NCBI GenBank assembly: GCA_946803715.1
Contig: CAMPET010000145.1
Coordinates: 85,610-111,143 of the forward strand
DNA: 25,534 bases
Direction of reading: 5' to 3'
Source: Beroe ovata
Lineage: Eukaryota; Ctenophora; Nuda; Beroida; Beroidae
Position numbers and translations under genes: made by a program. The notes under the pieces are model-generated. The model saw only the letters and a program-made list of their open reading frames with translations. It had not been told where the DNA came from and searched no databases. Every line of letters starts with the position of its first letter. Positions within the stretch are counted from its first letter, which is position 1. Below are positions 17,320-25,534 of the stretch, piece by piece.

Positions 17320-20300
17320 TTAAGTATCCAATGTTTTTATCGAGTGGTAAATAACAAAGTTTCTCCTACACGAAAAGTGAACGACTACGTGAATAAGAGC
17401 GACAACAATGACAAGAACTCCGAACACTGCCGTGCAAGCCAGGAATCCGTAGTAGTAGGTAACCGCACCGCTCACCACTGATCCGGCCCTGAAGAAAGTG
17501 TGAAATTCATGGGTTTGCAGCATCAAGTATACTTTGGGGGTGTGTGTGTCTGTGTGTGTGTGTGTGTGTGTGNTGTGTCTTTTTGTTTTGAGTGTGTGTT
17601 TGTCTTTTTATGTTTGTCTGTGTCTGTGTCTTTGTGTGTCTGTGTCTGTGTCTGTGTGTGTCTGTGTGTCTGTGTGTCTGTGTGTGTGTGTCTGTACTGC
17701 AGAATCAGCAGTTCTGCAGTCAGTGGTTTGCCATTCCTGGAACCATATTGATGATTGAATCGTCGCATTGTCGAGTATAATGATTCTCAAGCTTATTTAA
17801 TTCCTCACTATGGTCAGCATGATATATCTCATAATTCTCTACTTTTGAGCTATGCCTTGGGGTACGAGGATGGTGATAAAACAAAGGAATATTATGATAT
17901 TATTTCAAAATATAAGATTTCGAATTAATATTAAATCCCGATTCCTCTCTCCCCGAGTCTATCCCCACGCACGAGTCTATTCCAACTCACCAGAGACCGC
18001 CATAGAAGGCGAAGTTTTGCAACGCAGCCAGGATCCCACACGCTTCATCGTCCTGTTTTATGCCTTGGGATGTAGCTTCGTCAACCATGGCAGGTAGTGT
18101 TGCACTGAAACACAAGGAAATGTTTTCAAAGGATGAATTATTGGATCATCGACATCAAAAAATATGGCAATTTTCATCAATCTGGTCTGAATTTCTACCT
18201 GAACACTGGGGCTTGACCAACACCAATGAGTATGAGAGATATGCAGAATCTAATTGATGCAGACCTGAAATTAGAAATCGTGGATGAGTCATTGAGTTCT
18301 CACGTGATTGAAGAATTCACCCGAAAAAACATTTCATCAACACCAAGGTTCTAGATCACATTTGTTGAATGATGATTTCACTCAAAATATCATTGCCTAA
18401 AAATAAGTATCAGTGATAAGCCTTCTGCGCATCGCCACCAAAATAAAGACTGCGATAAATGATGCATGCTTTCGCATTATGACGATAGTGAGCCATTATC
18501 TAATTTCATTCTATAATCCTCACTTTTTACAATTATCACCCCCTTTCATTCTTTCCTACTATGAATGAAACTCAAAGTATGTAAAAGTAAAAGGAATAGT
18601 TCCGATATCATGAAATGAGTGCAGATATCATAAGATCGGAACTTTTCCGAGAATTTATCTCGCACTGTTCTCACCCTGGAATGAAGGAGCCTGCTTGTCC
18701 GATCAAGTTGTATCCTATGCCAGCTGTAATTGCCCCAATAGCAAGGACTGTGTTAGGGTTCCACTTATAGGAATCAACTGGGAGAGAGAAAGGGGGTTTG
18801 GGAGTTACATGCGAGATTGAGAAAGCTTTCTCAATCTCGCTTTCTCAATCTCGAAAGGATGCATATCGAAGATGCAAAATTGCTGAGACTAGGATTTGTG
18901 CGAGAGTGAATTATTGGGAGAGAGAGAGAGAGAGACAGGGACAAAGGAGAACGAAGGGGATGACTTCAAAAGAGAGAAGGAGGTATATGGGAGAGAATGA
19001 ATGAGGGAGAGGAGGTAGCAGATAAGATAATTGATGATAATAGTCACAAAACTTATTCGAGCATCTTCGCGTTCAAGAATTTCAACTTTCTGCGAAATAT
19101 GAAAAAATAATGGGAGCTGACTGTTCTCATAATAACTTGAAAATTCATCCACATTTTACAGCAGTAGCGGCGACCAATAGTCGCCCCATTGGAAAGGGAG
19201 AGTGGGAAGTTTCTAGAAACTTACTCAGAGTGCCGACAGGTGGTGTTCCAATGGTGAATGACACATCTCGTAACATGTAAAATGCTCCTATGTACGCTGT
19301 GTTGTTGTAACCTGGGAGAACATTGATTTAGCAGGTAATTGAATATTTCTTGTCCCACTCCCAGTTAGGTGTAAATATCTGTTTATTCTTAATATCGGCA
19401 ATGGAATAATTCAAAACAACTATTCTGGTGCACTCAGTTTTACAACAATATGAGAATATCATCACCCATGATCACCATATCACCATCACCGATATTTGAT
19501 AAGAAGCAAAAATCTGAGATCTCTCACCCTGTGAAGATAGATACGGGGAGAGGGTTGGATCTAGGAATGAAGTACACGCTACTCCAAACATGGCCGTCAC
19601 CAGAATCCACTGAAATGTAGTAAAGTTAACAAATCATGAAATGTAGTAATAGTATATAGTTAACAAACATGATGCGATACCTATAGATCTACACTCAAAA
19701 CCTTATTTCCTCAGCGTATGCTACTTGAAACAGAGTTATTTAGTCTCCCTAAAACCCCTATTGACCCACAAAACACTCACCACAAATCGTATATTTGACA
19801 GGAGGTTGCCGGATTTCTTGAGAACAAGGAGTGGCGATACCGTGTGATTCTCTTCTGCTAGCCGGCTCTCCCGCAGATTACGGAAAACCACGTTTATCTG
19901 AGATAGGTGGGTGGATCTATACTCTATATATGCCTTTGGTGGGTAGACAATGGGTGGTTACTCATCTTTCCAAGATAAATTCATCCCGGAACAATGATCA
20001 TTTTCCTTGTTCAGTTGTTACCATGGCAACTGACCATGACAACACAACTCACCATGGCAATTGACAGTGACCATGGTTACGCAACTCACCATGACAACAC
20101 AACTCACCATGGCAATTGACAGGAAACAGAGAATAGCGGAGAAGATGAAGGGAAGGGAGAAGTTGGTCCAGGAATACAGGAAGCCCCCCACAGGGGGTCC
20201 TAGCATGAAGGAGATTCCGATGGAGCTGTTCAGGTAACTGTTCACCTGCGGCGAGGGAAAAGGTGAGGGAGGGAGGGAGGGGGGATAAGGACAGGGAAGG

Positions 20301-22320
20301 GTCAGTTATTTGTCAGTTTTTGAAATCGTGATATATGCCCAGTGCTCACAAATAGTCACATGCACTGGATGGATACTTAAATATCCCTCCATATAATTCC
20401 TTCTTCGAGGAAAGTCATGATTCGACAGTTTTTGCAACCCAAATATAATCCCTCACAAGTGTTTTTACCATGTGCTTATCCACACGAGGTTCATAATTGA
20501 TAACAGGTGTGGATGGAAAAACCAGTGAACCATTCATGCAGAGCGATTATGTGAAATCGATTGGAACCACTGGTGATAAAAACAGATTTTTATGAAAATC
20601 GGAAGCTTAAATGTTGCTATAGGGGAAAAAGGTAAAATACTGTTATCAGGAAAATATTTTGAAATTGAATTCGTGAGAAGTGTTGGAATCAGTGGGAGGA
20701 GAACTTGATCAGATCAGGAAAATTTGACAAGAAAGTCGCGTGCTCTGCTCAGTACCTTTCCAAGATGTTTCTTGAATCGTGACGACGCAATGGCGAAGAC
20801 GGCCGTGTCTGTAGCCGCGCACCCTACTCCCTGTAGCGCTCGTAACACGAAACTCATCTGGGGGGAATACACGTACCTATCGTGGTCTTTTCCTATTGGG
20901 GACGTGCCGCAGTTGCAGCTTGTCACGTGACTTGTGAATGTTAAGTTACAGTTACACGTGATCGGTGCAGTGACACGTTGTATTTGTAGTTACACGTGAC
21001 TTGATTGATGATAACACTTACGACTCCAAAGGAAACACCATCCCCAAGGTGATCGATTCCTCCAAATACAAACGATGATATTCCAACGAGGAAAAGTCCA
21101 AACTGAAATGAGCACCAGGTTATTTTGACTCGAAATTGCTCTGTGTGGCTCAAAATTTCTGAAACTTCTTCAACTTCTTCGCGAAACAGCTTAGGTGCTA
21201 GGTATTCAGTGGAATTACTGAGCATCTCAGAAAATTATCTTCCAGGCTAGCGCCTCCTTTTGAAACTTCGTCAGATCATGAATTGGTCGATGCAACAGCT
21301 TCATATATTATTTTCCTACCTGGAGGAGGTTTGCCTGTCCGATTTTCGTCATGAATATAGCCATCACAGGGGAAGCAAAGACTGTTGAAGCGTAGTACAC
21401 ACCGAGTATGGATCCAGTGATGTCAGAATCCAATCCTGATGAAAATATGTCCTTCCAGGAAAAACTGTGTTCGGTTTCATAGAAATGAACTTAACATGGA
21501 ACTACCGCCATTTACGAACAAAAGGGTGCAATCAGAAGTGAGTGAGTTAGTTCATCCTTTTTTGTTGAAAAAGCAATCAGAAGGGGCAATTTCGGAAGTG
21601 AGTGAGTTAGTTCGATCTAATGCACAATTATTTGCTCATTCTCCGAGCGAGAAAGCTTTCCTCTGTGTTGTAAATCATAAAAGAGGATGTTATTAAGTCA
21701 AAAATGAGATGTTGGATTCAGCAAGCTTTTGATGATGCTTCCTTCATAAGCCAGCAAATCGAATTCTATGTAAATCTTCGGACGAGATGAAGTTTTGGAG
21801 TAGTTGTCTGATATACCACTGTTGCATCATATTCAATAGTTGGGCGGAAGATAGTTGATAACAAGATGGACCGCTATTCAATCATAGAGTGGTGTCAATG
21901 TAGAACTAGAATGGTGTCAATATAGACTGGTGTCAAACCAGAGTGGTGTCACCATGATATGTTACTCACCGTGATGTATGGCGCTCTGAGGATAGAAAGG
22001 AGCACACATACTCGACACCAAGTTTGTACTGAACACAGAGATGCACATTGTAACACACATGGTCCTGAAATGAAGTATTTTTCGGTTAAAAAGAATTTTT
22101 CAGGATCCAAAGACTTATGAGAAGCGTTTGAATCTCGAAAAGGCACTAATTGACACCTAGGAAGCTCAGAGCCCAAATTGACAGTCATGATGAAGAACAG
22201 CACTCACTGAATTGTAACTCACCTGAGTTTAGCGAAACTCGGGACTTCGCTCTCTGACGAGAGCTCCGATCCACTCTCGCTGATCGACTTCACTTTCGGA
22301 CATTCCTCGTAGTACGCCAT
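17320..22320 (-). CDS. SLC18B1: MFS transporter, SLC18B1-like (12 exons)
   Basis: Exons in transcript order: 22320-22223, 22064-21970, 21435-21320, 21102-21022, 20857-20756, 20245-20108, 19897-19781, 19609-19528, 19311-19225, 18777-18675, 18104-17991, 17488-17320 (TAA). All junctions are GT-AG with matching phases, giving 433 residues, close to human SLC18B1 (about 456). The Ser/Glu-rich N-terminus ([12 protein letters not shown]) is cytosolic. About 12 membrane segments follow. Residues 174-185 carry the antiporter motif C (G-x5-GPPVGG). DPTLSPYL and [12 protein letters not shown] match SLC18B1 closely. SLC18B1 is reported to move polyamines into vesicles by proton exchange (family knowledge); substrate here is inferred. 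The start is the ATG at 22320; an in-frame TGA lies just upstream in unspliced DNA, but a distant 5' exon could extend it. Confidence 0.92.
17536..17698. repeat. TG / TGTCTG microsatellite with one ambiguous base
   Basis: An imperfect (TG)n and (TGTCTG)n tract with N at 17573 lies in the last intron of SLC18B1. The open frames across it are repeat artefacts. Confidence 0.92.
18811..18853. repeat. Perfect 30-bp palindrome plus third half-copy
   Basis: 18811-18840 is a perfect palindrome with no loop: the half-site GCGAGATTGAGAAAG is followed by its exact complement. A third half-copy, TTTCTCAATCTCG, follows at 18841-18853. On the minus strand it sits 34-76 nt upstream of SLC18B1 exon 18777, where a branch point is expected. 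Confidence 0.95.
18919..18935. repeat. GA microsatellite
   Basis: A short (GA)n run in an SLC18B1 intron, within a purine-rich stretch. Confidence 0.85.
20017..20030. promoter_or_regulatory. RFX X-box-like motif
   Basis: GTTACCATGGCAAC is a near-symmetric, full-consensus X-box. It lies in SLC18B1 intron 6 at the edge of the CCATGRCAA minisatellite, so it may be a by-product of the repeat. Confidence 0.35.
20034..20122 (-). repeat. Tandem duplication spanning an SLC18B1 exon end and donor
   Basis: A 34-nt word occurs at 20089-20122 and again, identical by eye, at 20034-20067 (offset 55). The first spans the end of exon 20245-20108 and its donor. A further ATG/gtgagttg sits between them, giving donors after 20108, 20090 and 20053. 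The 20090 donor adds 18 nt in frame (VSCVVM); the 20053 donor shifts the frame. Confidence 0.92.
20924..20998. promoter_or_regulatory. CACGTG / TTACACGTGA cluster in SLC18B1 intron 4
   Basis: CACGTG occurs at 20924, 20955 and 20993, with a related GACACGTTG at about 20972. The 10-mer GTTACACGTG is repeated 38 nt apart. Confidence 0.4.
21529..21613. repeat. 60-bp-period direct repeat in SLC18B1 intron 2
   Basis: GGAAGTGAGTGAGTTAGTTC (about 21594) repeats AGAAGTGAGTGAGTTAGTTC (about 21534) 60 nt away. The preceding AATCAGAAG word is shared as well. Confidence 0.75.
21889..21951 (-). repeat. TTGACACC array in SLC18B1 intron
   Basis: The plus strand shows GGTGTCA at 21891, 21913, 21929 and 21945, so the minus (sense) strand shows four TGACACC, three of them TTGACACC. 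They lie 18-80 nt inside the intron after exon 22064-21970. Confidence 0.85.
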
Positions 22321-22420
22321 GTATGTGTGTGACTTCCTGGTGAAAGGGATGAATTTTCATGGGGAAAACACGCCATAAATAATTATGATTGACGAAGGAG
22401 TGAGGAGAATGATTTTGGCG

Positions 22421-22428
22421 CATTATAT
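22421..22428 (-). promoter_or_regulatory. Possible TATA element of SLC18B1
   Basis: The minus strand reads TATATAAT about 100 nt before the proposed start codon at 22320, a suitable distance for a core promoter with a short 5' UTR. This is motif evidence only in AT-rich DNA. Confidence 0.25.
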
Positions 22429-23250
22429 AGTAGTGCGATGATAAACATCAAAATGGGGTGTCGCGCACAAGTCTCAGGATGAGGATCCAGAGTCGACAGC
22501 TATACGATCGACTAATATAGAAAATCGCCGCCTTGCAGCTGAGGAACGCATATATAATCGCGATGATTTAATCGCGTGGAACAATAATCTTTTCATGATC
22601 AATCGTACAACTACTATATAAAGCACCCCCAGCCGTTTTCACAACAATTGAAAATGGTGCAACTGATCAATTTATTGTTCTCCACTTCACCCATCGTCCA
22701 TTGTTGTCGATTATTTACTTTTAGCGGTTGCAGGCGCAGCCCAACAGATGCACAACAAAAGCTCAACTCGAGAATGGTTTTTATGAATATGGATTTCAGG
22801 AAACTAGAAAACTCTCACTCACGCCCCCTCTCTCTCTCTCTCTCTCATTCACCAAAGCGAAGACCATTGTGTTTCCTTTTTTCGAACAAAAATAATATAA
22901 TAGTGAGTGTGTGAGCTGCGATCGTAGGTTTGAGTGCGCTATTATTATAATTTGAAACTATATATGAGCCTTTGTTACCAGTTTTCGAATGAATAGTACG
23001 CGATAGTAGAATAAGCGTAATCGATAAACAATAGCGTAAGCTGCTGATTCGAGATTAGCACGCCTTTTCTAGAAATATTTTCGAATATTTCACTTTTGGA
23101 GGACAAAAATTGTTGTTAGATTCACGGATACAATATGGACTATCATATAATATGTTAGGATGAAAGAGAATGTCACACCGCAAGTCACATCTTTTCTAGC
23201 ACGAGGTCCTCTCAAGGACTTTCAGTAACCTAGCAGTAAATCGAGAATTC

Positions 23251-23280
23251 CAGTCCCTTTGCCACGCGTGGAAGGGACTG
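23251..23280. repeat. 30-bp near-perfect palindrome centred on CCACGCGTGG
   Basis: CAGTCCCTT (23251-23259) and AAGGGACTG (23272-23280) are exact complements. They flank TG plus the self-complementary CCACGCGTGG. Confidence 0.9.
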
Positions 23281-24349
23281 ATCAGTACAAAATTACAATC
23301 GAATTTAAACGGAAGCTGCATTGGAAATTTGTTTCCTTCTCTCTCTTTCTGCAGAGGGTAAATGTTGTCTCAATTTCGTCACGGTTTCTTATGCTATAGC
23401 GCCGCGCGCACGTGCATAATTGTAATCGCTATGTGATTATCGCGAAGTAAACAAAACCTGATTATGCAGCAGCTATAATCCGTGGTAAATGATAAATCAC
23501 AGGAGGAGAACCAAAAAGTATGAGTCTTGGGCTGCGTTTTTTCTGATATTGCAGCAGATGGTTCTTGAAAAACCTAGGTAATTGTGTAAAGTAGGTCCAA
23601 ATCTAAAATTTCTCGGCTATCTCTTGTGGGTGAATATGATTTCTCGAGAAAATCTAGTCAATAATTATATAGGTGGGAAATTCTGAAATCGTCAACTGAA
23701 ACACTTGAAAAACATGGCTCAATTCTTGAAACCAGCAGCTGCGATGATATTAATCGTGAACAAGGTCGCACAACACCAAACAGTCGATTTCTTTCAGGAA
23801 CGATCAGAAAAACCACTATAGATTATGAAATCACCAGATTATGAAATAAGCGAGGGGAGATTCTTCAGATACGGGAGAAAATGCCTGTTTGTTCACGAAA
23901 TATAAAGGGACTCTAGAGTAAGAGAGCCCGTAAAGAAGTCCCGAAAGACTTCAATCCATGAATTGACATCGAATAATGGATCGACAAACGTATTGTGAAA
24001 GATATTGAATGATTTTAGATCAAAAGCGATCACAGCAACACGTATTCCAGTGTTTGATCGACGATTCAGTGCAAATAGAAACAATCTATGCGAGATCTGA
24101 CTGTCATTGCGCGCGCGGTGACGCACGGAAAAAACATTAATAGAGAGAATGCCAAATTATAATAGTAGGGATGTATTCGGGGCGGGGTCAAACTAAGAGA
24201 AACTTACTCCATCCTTGTTGAATCCTTTCTCTGAGACAAGATTCGAGAATGGAGATACCTAGCCAGTCAAATAATGAATAAATCTTCCTTTAATTGGGTG
24301 TGATTGAATTGTATGCCATAGTTCTTTCTTATAGTTATACACGCGCCTT

Positions 24350-24460
24350 TGTACAATGTACAATGTATCATGTGTACATTGTATTCAGTTATGTATGTTA
24401 ATGTACCCAAATGTACAATGTATGTAAATGTACAATTTATGCTAATGTACAATGTATGTG
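24350..24460. repeat. TGTACAATGTA repeat array
   Basis: About six copies of GTACAATGTA or close variants occur, one of them inverted (TGTACATTGTA). TGTACA is itself palindromic, so the array can fold in many ways. Confidence 0.8.
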
Positions 24461-25361
24461 TAAGTTCAAACTGCACTCAGATAATCCAATCAAATAAATC
24501 TAAGTTCTAACACGATGCAGGATGGCTGGTAAACAATGTTATTTTTGCTTTAATCAGCGCGCGTTTAAACTGAAATGAGTACACTGTAAGGATATTAGCC
24601 AAGAAATATAACTGCAAGTCTATACGAAATTCAAATGCATATACGGTTAAATAGTTTCAAGCCAAATTCTTCCATTCGAATATTTTTTGGGGAGCTGTAT
24701 TTTTCAGCCTGGCAAAACATAATCCGAAAATAGTTACAAATCATTTCCTAAAGATGGTTGGCATAGTATTATTAGTACAACTGCATAGCAATTTTGATAA
24801 TTCGCTAAGTGTGTAATAGTATGAAATGGTGAAGCGTGTAAGCAAACTGGCTTATATACAGTCAAGGAAAGCATGCGAGGCGTGTTACTTATGAATAACA
24901 TGAAGAGTTGCCAAATTTTTGAAACCAAATTGTGTCCAACATATGAATGTATCGTCTCTGTTTGCTCTTTCAGTCTCAAAGTTACAAAATTGGTTAACAA
25001 CCATGACCAGTGCAAAATTGAACCTATTTGCTATAATCATACATAATTCAAACCTCATTATATCATTATGCAAATTAGATATTCAAATTATCTCTCGCCA
25101 TAAATCTATATGTGTTGGAACTTAAGTTACGAGACACCGAAATAATAGGTAGTTATCATACTATTTCAATGTTTCTAGGAAATTAACTTATCTAACTTAT
25201 CAGTAACAAAAAGACACGGCTTAGTTTAATAATGAGGCTGAAATGATAAGACTTCTCATTATGATAAGACACTGACTACTAGTACTATACATTCTGAGTA
25301 CTTACTCTGATAGTGATAAGGTGAACAACATCATAACAACATCATAGGATTTCAGGGTACA

Positions 25362-25534
25362 TTTAGGGATGCGTAAAGAGTGCACTTAGGGTGCGTAAGG
25401 GGTGCACTTAGGGATGCGTAAAGAGTGCACTTAGGGTGCGTAAGGGGTGCACTAAGGGGGTGTGTAAGCGGTGTACTTAGGGTGTGTAAGGGGTGTACTT
25501 AGGGTGTGTATGGGGTGTACTTAAGGTGCGTAAG
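25362..25534. repeat. 22-23 bp tandem repeat running off the window
   Basis: About eight copies of GGGTGCGTAAGGGGTGCACT-like units occur. Early copies alternate GGGATGCGTAAAGAG and GGGTGCGTAAGGGG, forming a 45-bp dimer. Later copies drift to GTGTAAGGGGTGTACTT. The array reaches the last base, so its full length is unknown. Confidence 0.93.

Larger units (their letters stand above)
22321..25361. other. 5' flank of SLC18B1, no firm gene
   Basis: AT-rich flank. A minus-strand TATATAAT lies at 22421-22428, about 100 nt before the SLC18B1 start. A plus-strand TATATAAAG lies at 22615-22623. A possible distant first exon of SLC18B1 ends at 24208. A palindrome lies at 23251-23280 and a TGTACAATGTA array at 24350-24460. 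I saw no conserved coding exon beyond about 22340. Confidence 0.6.

Noticed and set aside
17500-17790. Several ORFs on both strands rich in Cys/Val or Thr/His
   Set aside because: They are translations of TG/CA microsatellite.
21439-21696. 85-residue ORF with a repeated SEVSELV word
   Set aside because: It lies antisense inside an SLC18B1 intron, and the repeat comes from a 60-bp duplication that happens to be a multiple of three.
23893-24126. 77-residue minus-strand ORF upstream of SLC18B1
   Set aside because: No family resemblance, no clear splice sites, and composition like the flanking DNA.
25362-25534. CRISPR-like array
   Set aside because: Units are contiguous and 22-23 bp with no unique spacers, in an animal genome; it is a minisatellite.

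Overview
This is animal nuclear DNA. It holds intron-rich genes with GT-AG splice sites, AT-rich non-coding DNA, TG microsatellites and minisatellites. The proteins point to a metazoan, most likely an invertebrate with short to medium introns; I cannot name the species. There is no bacterial gene, rRNA, tRNA, CRISPR array or recognisable transposase. Single unresolved bases occur at 7029 and 17573, both in TG repeats. I rebuilt exons by hand from splice sites and family conservation. In each gene every splice phase joins in frame. Three genes are present. (1) Plus strand, 894-9830: the 3' part of a MARK/Par-1 (microtubule-affinity-regulating) Ser/Thr kinase, 18 exons coding 678 residues. It starts just before the HRD catalytic loop and runs through the activation loop, UBA domain, a long Ser/Thr-rich spacer and the C-terminal KA1 domain. 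The kinase N-lobe lies upstream of the window. (2) Plus strand, 12354-16076: a complete secreted protein of 409 residues in 12 exons, with a signal peptide, a Lys-rich then acidic linker, and two C-type lectin domains. (3) Minus strand, 22320-17320: a complete 433-residue, 12-exon MFS transporter closest to SLC18B1 (vesicular amine/polyamine transporter family). MARK and the lectin lie head to tail about 2.5 kb apart. The lectin and SLC18B1 converge across a 1.2 kb gap that begins with a homopurine, G-run-rich tract. 22321-25534 is the 5' flank of SLC18B1 and ends in a 22-23 bp tandem repeat that continues past the window. The three genes show no obvious shared pathway. The unusual feature is the non-coding DNA. 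Small tandem duplications repeatedly copy splice junctions: a lectin donor, a lectin acceptor, and an SLC18B1 donor present three times. A perfect 30-bp palindrome sits at an SLC18B1 acceptor. Arrays of TTGACAC lie in introns of two genes, each time in the sense orientation. RFX X-box-like and CACGTG motifs recur in clusters, partly as inverted repeats. I found no clearly novel gene system; the splice-site duplications and repeated regulatory motifs are the best leads.
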